Source: Ramlibacter tataouinensis TTB310 (lineage in GTDB: Bacteria; Pseudomonadota; Gammaproteobacteria; Burkholderiales; Burkholderiaceae_C). From it: a DNA stretch of 64,000 nt. The position numbers and the translations under genes were made by a program. The DNA is taken from positions 2,120,001 through 2,184,000 of the forward strand of contig NC_015677.1 of assembly GCF_000215705.1 (NCBI RefSeq), in the 5' to 3' direction. Positions 30,647 to 38,930 of the stretch are shown piece by piece. Numbering within the stretch: position 1 is the first letter of the stretch; each line of letters opens with the position of its first letter. Below the pieces are notes generated by a model that was not told where the DNA came from, did not search any database, and saw only the letters and a list, made by a program, of their open reading frames with translations.

Positions 30647-31453
30647 ATGACCATCACCTACAAGGACGCCGAGGGCATCCAGGGCATGCGCACCGCGGGC
30701 CGGCTGGCTTCGGAGGTGCTGGACTACCTCACGCCGTTCATCAAGCCGGGCATCACCACCCGCGAGATCGACCGGCTGGCGGCCGAGCACATGAAGAAGC
30801 AGGACACGACCTCGGCCACCCTGGGCTACCAGCCGGCCGGCTACCCGCCCTACCCGGCCTCGCTGTGCACCTCGGTCAACCACGTGGTGTGCCACGGCAT
30901 CCCCAACGACAAGCCGCTGAAGAAGGGCGACATCGTCAACATCGACGTCACCGTCATCAAGGATGGCTGGTACGGCGACACCAGCCGCATGTTCATCGTC
31001 GGCGAGGCGTCCATCGTGGCCAAGCGGCTGGTGTCGCTGACCTACGAAGCCATGTGGCACGGCATCGTGAGGGTCAAGCCCGGCGTGCGGCTGGGCGACA
31101 TCGGCTTCGCCATCCAGCAGTTCGCCGAGAAGAACGGCTTCTCGGTGGTGCGCGAGTTCTGTGGCCACGGCATCGGCCGCAACTTCCACGAGGAGCCGCA
31201 GGTGCTGCACTACGGCAAGCCCGGCACGCTGGAGGAACTCAAGCCCGGCATGACCTTCACCATCGAGCCCATGATCAACGCGGGCCGCAAGGAGGTGAAG
31301 GAGTTCGGCAACGACGGCTGGACCATCGTCACCAAGGACCATTCCCTGTCGGCCCAGTGGGAGCACACGGTGCTGGTCACCGAGACCGGCTACGAGGTGC
31401 TGACCCTGTCGGCCGGCAGCCCGCCGCCGCCGCCGTTCGTCAACGCCCAGTAA
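30647..31453 (+). CDS. map: Type I methionine aminopeptidase
   Basis: Removes the initiator methionine from nascent proteins; cytosolic dimetal enzyme. 268 residues, normal size. Metal ligands are in order: Asp in NIDVTVIKDGWYGDTSRMF (two Asp), His in GHGIGRNFHEEP, Glu in FTIEPMIN, and Glu in QWEHTVLVTE. A Pro-rich tail (SPPPPPFV) is a local extra. It is divergent from purL and followed by glnD after 6 bp. Confidence 0.97.
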   Translation: MTITYKDAEGIQGMRTAGRLASEVLDYLTPFIKPGITTREIDRLAAEHMKKQDTTSATLGYQPAGYPPYPASLCTSVNHVVCHGIPNDKPLKKGDIVNIDVTVIKDGWYGDTSRMFIVGEASIVAKRLVSLTYEAMWHGIVRVKPGVRLGDIGFAIQQFAEKNGFSVVREFCGHGIGRNFHEEPQVLHYGKPGTLEELKPGMTFTIEPMINAGRKEVKEFGNDGWTIVTKDHSLSAQWEHTVLVTETGYEVLTLSAGSPPPPPFVNAQ

Positions 31454-31459
31454 CCATTC

Positions 31460-34108
31460 ATGGCGGAGCTGGCCGCGCTGCGCGAGGACTACCGGGCCCG
31501 CAAGGGCGCGGTGCTGGCGGCGCTGCAGGCCCGCGGTCGCTCGCTGCGCGGCATCCGGGGCCTGCTGCAAGGGCTGGCGCGCGAGGCCGACGCCACCCTG
31601 CGCCAGCTGTGGCAGCAGGCGCAGTTTCCTGAGGATTTCGCCCTGGTGGCCGTGGGCGGCTACGGCCGGGGCGAGCTGTTCCCGCATTCCGACGTGGACG
31701 TGCTGGTGCTCATGCCGGACGGCACCGCCTGCGACGACGATGCCGCGCTGAAGCAGAAGGTGGAGGCCTTCATCGGCCAGTGCTGGGACGTGGGCCTGGA
31801 GATCGGCTCCAGCGTGCGCACGGTGGCCGAATGCGTGGCCCAGGCGCAGAACGACGTCACCGTGCAGACCTCGCTGCTGGAGTCGCGCCTGGTCGCCGGC
31901 CACCCCCGCCTGTTCGCGCAGTTCCGCAACCGCTTCTCGGCCACGCTGGACGCCCGGGCGTTCTTCGTGGCCAAGACGCTGGAGATGCGCCAGCGGCACA
32001 CCAAGTTCGAGAACACGCCGTACTCGCTGGAACCCAACTGCAAGGAGTCGCCGGGGGGCCTGCGCGACCTGCAGGTCATCCTGTGGGTGGCGCGGGCGGC
32101 CGGCTTTGGCAAGAGCTGGGACGAGCTGGCCAAGAGCGGCCTGGCCACGCCCTTCGAGGCGCGCCAGCTCAAGCGCAACGAGGCGCTGATCACCCTGATC
32201 CGCGCCAGGCTGCACCTGCTGGCCGGCCGGCGCGAGGACCGGCTGGTGTTCGACCTGCAGACGGCGGTGGCCGAGTCCTTCGGTTACCGCACCGTGATGG
32301 CGGACAGCGGCCGGGTGATCTCGCGCGCCAGCGAGGCGCTGATGCGCCGCTTCTACTGGGCCGCCAAGGCGGTGTCGCAGCTCAACCAGATCCTGCTGCT
32401 CAACATCGAGGAGCGACTCTCGCCCACGGCCCACCCGCTCACGCCCATCAACGAGCGCTTCGCCAACAAGGCCGGCCTGGTGGAGGTCGCCAGCGACGAC
32501 CTGTACCAGCGTCACCCCGAGGCCATCCTGGAAACCTTCCTGGTCTACCAGACCCAGGTGGGCCTGTCCGGGCTGTCGGCGCGCACGCTGCGCGCGCTGT
32601 ACAACGCGCGCCACCTGATGGATGCGAAGTTCCGCCGCGACCCGGCCAACCACGCCACTTTCCGCGCCATCCTGATGCAGCCCAAGGGCATCACCCACGC
32701 CATGCGGCTGATGAACCAGACCTCGGTGCTGGGCCGCTACCTGTGGGTGTTCCGCCGCATCGTCGGCCAGATGCAGCACGACCTGTTCCACGTCTACACC
32801 GTGGACCAGCACATCCTGATGGTGCTGCGCAACGTGCGCCGCTTCTTCATGCCCGAGCACGCGCACGAGTACCCGTTCTGCTCGCAGCTGGCCGGCGGCT
32901 GGGACAAGCCCTGGATCCTGTACGCGGCGGCGCTGTTCCACGACATCGCCAAGGGCCGCGGCGGCGACCATTCCGAGCTGGGCGCGCGCGAGGTGCGCCT
33001 GTTCTGCCGCCAGCACGGCATAGCCGCCGAGGACTGCCGGCTCATCGAGTTCCTGGTGCGCGAGCACCTGATCATGAGCCGCGTCGCGCAGAAGGAGGAC
33101 CTGAGCGATCCGGCCGTCATCGCCGCCTTCGCCAGTCGAGTGGGCAACGAGCGCTACCTCACGGCGCTGTACCTGCTCACCGTGGCCGACATCCGCGGCA
33201 CCAGTCCCAAGGTATGGAACGCCTGGAAGGGCAAGCTGCTGGAGGACCTGTACCGCTACACGCTGCGCGTGCTGGGTGGCCGCGCGCCCGACCCCCATGC
33301 CGAGATCGAGGCGCGCAAGCGCGAGGCGCTGGTGCAGCTGCAGCTGTACGCGCTGCCGTTCGACGCACACCGCCGGCTGTGGGACACGCTGGACGTGGGC
33401 TACTTCATGCGCCACGACGCGGGCGAGATCGTCTGGCACACCCGCCATGTGAGCCGGCACCTGGCGGCGCTGGAGGCCGGTGCTGGTGCCGGCGCCGCGC
33501 CGCTGGAAAAAGCGGCAGGCACCAGCGCCGCGCCGCTGGTGCGGGCCCGCCTGTCGCCGGTGGGCGAAGGGCTGCAGGTGCTGGTGTACACGCCGGACCA
33601 GGCGGACCTGTTCGCCCGCATCTGCGGGTATTTCGACCAGTCCGGCTTCAGCATCCTGGACGCCAAGATCCACACGGCCCGCAACGGCTACGCGCTGGAC
33701 ACCTTCCAGGTGGTCAGCGCCTTGCTGCCCGAGCACAACCGCGAGCTGATCAACATGGTGCAGTCCGAGCTGGAGCAGACGCTGCAGAAGGCCGGCCCCC
33801 TGCCGCCGCCCAGCCGCGGCCGGGTGTCGCGGCGGGTCAAGAGCTTCCCCATCCCGCCGCGCGTGCACCTGGCGCCGGACGAGCGGGCGCAGCGCTGGCT
33901 GCTGTCCATCTCCGCCAGCGACCGTGCCGGCCTGCTGTACTCGGTGGCGCGGGTGCTGGCGCGCCACCACATCAACCTGCAGCTGGCCAAGGTGTCCACC
34001 CTGGGCGAGCGGGTGGAGGACACCTTCCTCATCGACGGGCCGGAGTTGCAGCAAAACAGGCGGCAGATCGAGATCGAGACCGAGCTGCTGGAAGCATTGG
34101 CCGCGTAG
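31460..34108 (+). CDS. glnD: [Protein-PII] uridylyltransferase/uridylyl-removing enzyme
   Basis: Glutamine sensor that uridylylates and deuridylylates PII proteins, thereby controlling nitrogen assimilation. 882 residues, typical GlnD length. The nucleotidyltransferase motif [17 protein letters not shown] lies near 65-81, the central HD domain has [17 protein letters not shown], and two C-terminal ACT domains start near [17 protein letters not shown] and [18 protein letters not shown]. An Ala/Gly-rich insertion near 672-692, encoded by a short GC-rich direct repeat (33490-33545), separates the HD and first ACT domains. Confidence 0.97.
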   Translation: MAELAALREDYRARKGAVLAALQARGRSLRGIRGLLQGLAREADATLRQLWQQAQFPEDFALVAVGGYGRGELFPHSDVDVLVLMPDGTACDDDAALKQKVEAFIGQCWDVGLEIGSSVRTVAECVAQAQNDVTVQTSLLESRLVAGHPRLFAQFRNRFSATLDARAFFVAKTLEMRQRHTKFENTPYSLEPNCKESPGGLRDLQVILWVARAAGFGKSWDELAKSGLATPFEARQLKRNEALITLIRARLHLLAGRREDRLVFDLQTAVAESFGYRTVMADSGRVISRASEALMRRFYWAAKAVSQLNQILLLNIEERLSPTAHPLTPINERFANKAGLVEVASDDLYQRHPEAILETFLVYQTQVGLSGLSARTLRALYNARHLMDAKFRRDPANHATFRAILMQPKGITHAMRLMNQTSVLGRYLWVFRRIVGQMQHDLFHVYTVDQHILMVLRNVRRFFMPEHAHEYPFCSQLAGGWDKPWILYAAALFHDIAKGRGGDHSELGAREVRLFCRQHGIAAEDCRLIEFLVREHLIMSRVAQKEDLSDPAVIAAFASRVGNERYLTALYLLTVADIRGTSPKVWNAWKGKLLEDLYRYTLRVLGGRAPDPHAEIEARKREALVQLQLYALPFDAHRRLWDTLDVGYFMRHDAGEIVWHTRHVSRHLAALEAGAGAGAAPLEKAAGTSAAPLVRARLSPVGEGLQVLVYTPDQADLFARICGYFDQSGFSILDAKIHTARNGYALDTFQVVSALLPEHNRELINMVQSELEQTLQKAGPLPPPSRGRVSRRVKSFPIPPRVHLAPDERAQRWLLSISASDRAGLLYSVARVLARHHINLQLAKVSTLGERVEDTFLIDGPELQQNRRQIEIETELLEALAA

Positions 34109-34167
34109 TCCTTGGTTGCATGCGTAATGCTTTCGCGCGGGTCGAAAAACAACGTTATAGGACGTGA

Positions 34168-34183
34168 CTGTCAGTTCTGACAG
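34168..34183. promoter_or_regulatory. Perfect lux-box-like palindrome upstream of the PhnD/cytochrome operon
   Basis: CTGTCAGTTCTGACAG, a perfect 16-bp palindrome centred 94 bp before the ATG at 34270. It shares 14 of 16 bases with the dyad at 12778-12793. LuxR-family regulators bind this kind of CTGT-N8-ACAG element; other dimeric regulators remain possible. Confidence 0.6.
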
Positions 34184-34269
34184 GGGCTTCCGGGCGTTCA
34201 GGCTTGTCGCTGCTGAGCCCGCTTCATAGAGTCGCGCCACGTGCTGCGTGCACATGGAGGTGAAGAAGT

Positions 34270-35103
34270 ATGAAGCGAAGAACCCTGTGCTCCTGGAGCC
34301 TGGGCGCTCTGTTGGCCCCGATGTCGTGGGCCCAGCAAACCAACGGGGCAGTAAGAAAGCCAGGCCCGAACTGGCGCCTGCTGATCAACGAAGCCGTCAC
34401 CGGCGAAACCAACATCTTCGTGCTGACCAACCGCTACCAGGGGCTGGCGGACTACATCAGCGCGCAGCCCAAAGGCCGCGCCATCGGCATCGAGCCGGTG
34501 GTGGACATCAGGCGCTTCATGAGCCTGGCGCAGGGAGGCAGCAAGCCAGACCTGGTGTTCGGCAAATCGGTCAACCAGATGGCCAAGCTGGTGCGCGACA
34601 GCGGCTACCAGCCGGTGGTGCGCCGCTCCGACGAGTACAAGGCCGCCTTCATCGTGGGCAAAGGCGTGAACGTCAAGTCCTTGGCCGAGGTCAAGGGCGA
34701 GAAGATCATCATGCCTGACGAGTACGCCGCCACCACGGCGGTGGCCAAGGCCGAGCTGCGCCGGCAGAACGTCACCAATCCCCGGATCATCCACGTGCGC
34801 TACCAGGAAGCGGTGGCGCAGCAGGTCCAGGCCGGCCTGGCGGACGTGGGCGTGGTCAATCCCAGCACCGCCAAGAAATGGGCCGAGCAAGGCGGCAGGG
34901 TGCTGGCTGAGACCCGGCCCGTCGCCAACTGGTCGCTGCTGGCCTCGCCCAGCATGCCGGCCGAGGAGGTCAATGCCCTGCGCGATGCCCTGATCGGCAT
35001 GAACAAGCAGGCGCCCACCGTTCTTGCATCGCTCGGCTTCAAGGAGTGGGCCCGGGCCGACCGCAAGGAGTACCTCGAGCTGTTGGACTACACGAAGGAG
35101 TAA
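34270..35103 (+). CDS. PhnD-like periplasmic binding protein (first copy)
   Basis: 277-residue exported protein of the phosphate/phosphite/phosphonate-binding (PhnD-like) superfamily. A signal peptide (MKRRTLCSWSLGALLAPMSWAQ) precedes a core with LVFGKSVNQMAKLVRDSGYQPV, IMPDEYAATTAVAKAELR and VGVVNPSTAKKWAEQGGR. It is closely similar to the protein at 36222-37076, which shares the FGKSVNQ, PDEYAATTAVAKAELR and ETRPV/ETQPV-NWS blocks, so the two are a tandem duplication. No permease or ATPase is present in the operon, so a transport role is doubtful; sensing or redox-partner roles are possible. The next gene's Shine-Dalgarno (AAGGAG) overlaps its stop. Confidence 0.8.
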   Translation: MKRRTLCSWSLGALLAPMSWAQQTNGAVRKPGPNWRLLINEAVTGETNIFVLTNRYQGLADYISAQPKGRAIGIEPVVDIRRFMSLAQGGSKPDLVFGKSVNQMAKLVRDSGYQPVVRRSDEYKAAFIVGKGVNVKSLAEVKGEKIIMPDEYAATTAVAKAELRRQNVTNPRIIHVRYQEAVAQQVQAGLADVGVVNPSTAKKWAEQGGRVLAETRPVANWSLLASPSMPAEEVNALRDALIGMNKQAPTVLASLGFKEWARADRKEYLELLDYTKE

Positions 35104-35106
35104 ACC

Positions 35107-36225
35107 ATGGGAGTGATCAAGATGAGCGCACGTACCCTGCTGGCCATGGCCGCTGCAGTCGGCGCCGGCCTGGCGTACGGCACCACCAGCCCGGCGCCGG
35201 CAGGCGCGCGGCCCGTTCCCGCGGCGCTGACGCAGGCGGCGGCCGCCATCGCCAAGGAACTGGCCACCCATTGCCCGCTGGCGCCGGCCGGGGACACCGA
35301 GTCCTACAACCGCTGCCGCCAGCACCTGTATGGCGACAGCGCCCTGCGGGCCCAGCTGCCGGCCTACCTGATCTGGGGCCGCCAGAGCAAGGTACCCAAC
35401 GCCACGCTGCGCCAGACCAACCTCACGCAGTTCTCGCCCGAGGTGTGGACCAGCATGTACGCGCCGCTGTTCATGTTCAACGGCAAGCACACCGTCGAGT
35501 GGGTGCCCGAGGAGAAGAGCTTCCTGGTGCGCCTGCAGGCGGCCTTCCGCAACCGCCTGGCGCCGGGACAGTTCCCCTACCCGTTCTGGCACGAGGAAGC
35601 CAAGTGGGCGATGTACGAGAACGCCAACGGCCTGATGCTGTGGATCAACCCGGACACGCTGAAGGTCAAGGCGGCGCAGTTCACCGACCGGGCGCCCAAC
35701 CCGTTGCTGCACGCCGTGGCGCCCGTCAACCACGGCAAGCATGACAACGCCACCTGGCTGTGGACCGACGCCAGGGGGGTGACGCAGCCCGCCGTGAGCC
35801 TGTTCGACGGCATCTACCGCGCCGACAACCCGCACCTCAAGGCCATGGACCGGCAGTACCGCGACCTGGCGCTGCAGATGCGCGAGTCGCAGTGCACCAG
35901 CTGCCACGTGCCCAACAACCCGGACAAGATGAGCCGCCTCGTGCTGCTGTCCACGCCGGTGCATGCCGCCGGCGAGATCGACCGCCTGATCCGCTCGGTC
36001 AAGGAAGACCGCATGCCCATGGACGAGTACCGCACCAGCTACGCGCTGCCGGACGAGGCCAAGAAGGCGCTGCTGCAAAGCGCCGAGGAGTTCAAGGCCA
36101 CGGTCGAAGCGGCCAAGGCCTGGGAGCACCGGCATCAGGCGGTCAAGCCGACGGCACCCGCCCCGGTGGGACGCGTGCCCGGCATGAACGTTTCCTCCAA
36201 CCAACCCCAGCAGGTGGCCAAATGA
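35107..36225 (+). CDS. Periplasmic monoheme c-type cytochrome of unknown family
   Basis: 372 residues with an N-terminal signal-like hydrophobic segment. A single heme-binding motif CTSCH lies at 263-267, and a Met in EDRMPMDEYRT about 40 residues later could be the sixth ligand, as in mono-heme cytochromes c. The 230 residues before the heme site (TESYNRCRQHLYGDS ... FPYPFWHEEAKW) match nothing I recognise. A Cys pair (near 57 and 70) may form a disulfide. It lies between two PhnD-like genes and overlaps the second by 4 bp, so it is co-translated with them. Electron transfer in the periplasm is likely; the donor and acceptor are unknown. Confidence 0.7.
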   Translation: MGVIKMSARTLLAMAAAVGAGLAYGTTSPAPAGARPVPAALTQAAAAIAKELATHCPLAPAGDTESYNRCRQHLYGDSALRAQLPAYLIWGRQSKVPNATLRQTNLTQFSPEVWTSMYAPLFMFNGKHTVEWVPEEKSFLVRLQAAFRNRLAPGQFPYPFWHEEAKWAMYENANGLMLWINPDTLKVKAAQFTDRAPNPLLHAVAPVNHGKHDNATWLWTDARGVTQPAVSLFDGIYRADNPHLKAMDRQYRDLALQMRESQCTSCHVPNNPDKMSRLVLLSTPVHAAGEIDRLIRSVKEDRMPMDEYRTSYALPDEAKKALLQSAEEFKATVEAAKAWEHRHQAVKPTAPAPVGRVPGMNVSSNQPQQVAK

Positions 36226-37076
36226 GCTCGAGCATGACAATGACCCGCCCGTCCCACCTGGTGAACCGCCGCACGGCGCTGCGCAGCGTCGCGGCTGCGG
36301 CGCTGTGCGCCACCCCGCTGGCCCAGTCGCAGTCGTCCGCGGACGGCTGGCGCCTCCTGATCAACGAGGCCTTCACCGCCGACCTGAGCATTTCCATGCT
36401 GGCCCAGCGCTACAAGAACTGGGCTGACTACATGGCCGCCGCGGTGCGCAACAAGCAGGTGGTGATCGATCCCGTCATCAGCGTGCGCCGCTTCCTGGAG
36501 CAGGCCCGAGGCGACCAGAAGCCGCTGTTCGTGTTCGGCAAGTCGGTCAACCAGCTGGCCAAGCTGGTGCGCGACCAGGGTTACCAGCCGGTGGCCCGCC
36601 GCGCCGACCCCTACAAGGCAGCCTTCATCACGGGCGCCAACTCCACCATCACCAGCATGGGCGCACTGGCAGGCCGCAAGATCCTGATGCCCGATGAGTA
36701 TGCGGCCACGACAGCGGTGGCCAAGGCCGAGCTGCGCAGCATGAACATCGGTTCCTTCGTGTCGCACACACGCTTCCAGGAGTCGGTGGCGCAGCAGGTC
36801 GCGGCCGGTGTCGCCGAGGCCGGCGTGGTCAACCCCACCATCGCCCGCAAGTGGAAGGAAGAAGGCGGGCGCATCCTGGGCGAGACCCAGCCGGTGGTCA
36901 ACTGGTCGGTGCTGGCCTCGCCCAAGGCTCCGCCCGAAATGGTGGCGCGCATGACCGAGGCGTTGCTGGCCATGAACACGCAGGCCGCACCCATCCTGGG
37001 CGAGATCGGCGTCAAGCAGTGGGCCAAGCCCGACAAGGCCGAGTACGTGGCGCTGCTGGAGTACACCAACGAATAG
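36222..37076 (+). CDS. PhnD-like periplasmic binding protein (second copy)
   Basis: 284-residue exported protein, paralogue of the one at 34270-35103. The N-terminus VNRRTALRSVAAAALC has a twin-arginine pattern, so Tat export is possible, unlike the first copy. The core shows RLLINEAFTADLS, FVFGKSVNQLAKLVRDQGYQPV, PDEYAATTAVAKAELR and AGVVNPTIARKWKEEGGR. The start is set by the ATGA overlap with the cytochrome stop. The ligand pocket residues that differ from the first copy cannot be assigned without a structure. Confidence 0.8.
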   Translation: MSSSMTMTRPSHLVNRRTALRSVAAAALCATPLAQSQSSADGWRLLINEAFTADLSISMLAQRYKNWADYMAAAVRNKQVVIDPVISVRRFLEQARGDQKPLFVFGKSVNQLAKLVRDQGYQPVARRADPYKAAFITGANSTITSMGALAGRKILMPDEYAATTAVAKAELRSMNIGSFVSHTRFQESVAQQVAAGVAEAGVVNPTIARKWKEEGGRILGETQPVVNWSVLASPKAPPEMVARMTEALLAMNTQAAPILGEIGVKQWAKPDKAEYVALLEYTNE

Positions 37077-37105
37077 GACCGGCCCTGGCGCCTGGGGGAA
37101 CAGTC

Positions 37106-38341
37106 ATGGAACACCATAGGGGAGTGCACGCTCGGGGAGAGCAAGATCGCGGCCCGTGCGCCGCAGCCCGAATGAGGGCGGCCGGGCACAGGCTGCTGCG
37201 CTGGGTGGCGACGGCCAGTCTCGCGGTGGCCGCCACCTCGGCAGCCGCGGAGCTCAAGCTCATGGTCGCCACCGATCCCTCGGGGTCGCGTGAACTGCTC
37301 ACCGCGCGCTACCACGATATCGCGATCTCCCTGCAGGCGGTGCTGGGGCAACCCGTGCGGGTAGAACGCAGCACGGTGTTCGCGGAGGTGCTGCGCTCGA
37401 CCCGCACGGCCGAGTTCGACATCTACATCGTTCCGCCCCACGTGGCCGCCTCCGCGCTGGCGCACAAGTACGAGCTGGTGGGCGTGACCGGCAAACCCGA
37501 GACTTTCGTGTTGGTGGCCCGGCCCGGCATCGGGTCGGTGGCGCAGTTGGCGCAGCGCAAGATCCACCTCGCCCAGCAAGACTCGCTCTACGCTTACATG
37601 GCCAAGGGCCTGCTCAACGAGTCCGGCGGTTCGCTGACCGCCGCCAAGGAAGTACGCTACGAGCGCACCTCCGGCGCCGGCCTCGTCGCCGTGCAGCTGG
37701 GCCTGTTCGATGCCACCGTGACGCGCAAGGCGGAGTACGACGAGTGGATCAAGACGCAGAACGGGAACAAGGCCGAGGTGCTGATCGAGTCCAAACCCGT
37801 GCCGGGCGGCCTCACTTTGGTGGTCAACAAGTCCATGCCCGAGAACCTGCGCCAGAAGCTGACGGCCTGGGCCGCGGGCAATGCGCCCATGGACCTGGGG
37901 CTCGGACGCATGCAGGCCACCTCGGACAAGGCCATGTACCAGTACGTCGGCGGCCTGGGTCATTTCACGCCGCTGCAGCTGCCCGGCGTGACCCGCGTGA
38001 CGGCGCAGCAGGCCGCGGAGCTGATGCGGCAAGGCGCGCAGATGGTGGACGTGCGGTCCGAAAAGGAGTTCAACGCCCGGCGCATCCCGGGCGCGGTCCT
38101 GGCGTCTTACATCGAGAAGAGCGCCAAGGACACGACCTTCAATGCCTCGCTGGACGACTTCTCGGCCGTGGACGCCCTGGACAAGAACCGTCCGGTGATC
38201 TTCGCCTGCAACGGCGCCGAGTGCTGGAAGTCGTACAAGGCCAGCAAGACGGCCGTGGCGCGCGGCTTCAAGACCGTGTACTGGCTGCGCGGCGGACTGC
38301 CCGAATGGGAAGAACTCAACTTCCAGACCGCGCGCAACTGA
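37106..38341 (+). CDS. PhnD-like/rhodanese fusion, exported
   Basis: 411 residues. A signal segment (LLRWVATASLAVAATSAAAE) is followed by a PhnD-like domain (about 50-290; LMVATDPSGSRELLTARYHD ... ERTSGAGLVAVQLGLFDATV), then a rhodanese domain (about 305-405) with VDVRSEKEFNARRIPGA and the active-site loop CNGAECW, whose first Cys is residue 368. A periplasmic rhodanese could handle sulfane sulfur or act as a redox thiol. ATG at 37106 has GGGGGA upstream; ATG 37172 would give a shorter signal peptide but has no Shine-Dalgarno sequence. It is the last gene of the 34270 operon, 29 bp after the second PhnD copy. Confidence 0.78.
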   Translation: MEHHRGVHARGEQDRGPCAAARMRAAGHRLLRWVATASLAVAATSAAAELKLMVATDPSGSRELLTARYHDIAISLQAVLGQPVRVERSTVFAEVLRSTRTAEFDIYIVPPHVAASALAHKYELVGVTGKPETFVLVARPGIGSVAQLAQRKIHLAQQDSLYAYMAKGLLNESGGSLTAAKEVRYERTSGAGLVAVQLGLFDATVTRKAEYDEWIKTQNGNKAEVLIESKPVPGGLTLVVNKSMPENLRQKLTAWAAGNAPMDLGLGRMQATSDKAMYQYVGGLGHFTPLQLPGVTRVTAQQAAELMRQGAQMVDVRSEKEFNARRIPGAVLASYIEKSAKDTTFNASLDDFSAVDALDKNRPVIFACNGAECWKSYKASKTAVARGFKTVYWLRGGLPEWEELNFQTARN

Positions 38342-38343
38342 AG

Positions 38344-38883
38344 TCAATCGTCCTCGGACGCGTCCAGCCCCGGGAACAGCACCTCGGTGAAGCCGAACCG
38401 GCTGAAGTCGCGCACCCGCATCGGGTACAGCTTGCCCACCAGGTGGTCGCACTCGTGCTGCACCACGCGCGCGTGGAAGCCCTCGGCTTCCCGGTCGATG
38501 GGGCGGCCGTCGGGATCGAAGCCGCGGTAGCGGATGCGCCTGTGGCGCGGCACCACGCCGCGCAGGCCGGGCACCGACAGGCAGCCTTCCCAGCCCTCTT
38601 CCTTCTCGTCCCCCAGCGGTGTGACCACGGGGTTGAGCAGCACCGTGCGCGGCACCGGCGGCGCGTCGGGGTAGCGCGGATTGGGCGCATCGGTGCCGAA
38701 GATCACCAGCTGCAGGTCCACCCCGATCTGCGGCGCAGCCAGGCCCGCGCCGTTGACGGCCGCCATGGTCTCGAACATGTCGGCCACCAGGCGGCGGATC
38801 TCGTCGGTGCCGAATGCGGTGACGGGCTGGGCGACGCGCAGCAGGCGCGCATCGCCCATCTTGAGGATGGTTCGCACGGTCAT
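38344..38883 (-). CDS. def: Peptide deformylase
   Basis: Removes the formyl group from nascent N-terminal Met; cytosolic metalloenzyme of 179 residues. All three motifs are present: [10 protein letters not shown] (45-54), EGCLSVPG (99-106) and QHECDHL (142-148), which together provide the metal-binding Cys and two His plus the catalytic Glu. ATG at 38883 was chosen over one three codons upstream; neither has a clear Shine-Dalgarno sequence. It converges on the rhodanese fusion with a 2-bp gap. It is likely one of several def copies, since it is not next to fmt. Confidence 0.95.
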   Translation of the reverse strand: MTVRTILKMGDARLLRVAQPVTAFGTDEIRRLVADMFETMAAVNGAGLAAPQIGVDLQLVIFGTDAPNPRYPDAPPVPRTVLLNPVVTPLGDEKEEGWEGCLSVPGLRGVVPRHRRIRYRGFDPDGRPIDREAEGFHARVVQHECDHLVGKLYPMRVRDFSRFGFTEVLFPGLDASEDD

Positions 38884-38930
38884 GCGCCGCATTGTCGCAG
38901 CGCACGACGCGCACGCCGGCATCAGACGGA

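Noticed and set aside
33490..33545. Short GC-rich direct repeat in glnD
   Set aside because: It only encodes an Ala/Gly-rich linker between domains; replication slippage in GC-rich DNA is enough to explain it.
30521..34255. Very long open frame opposite map and glnD
   Set aside because: Antisense of two clear conserved genes; no recognisable motif.
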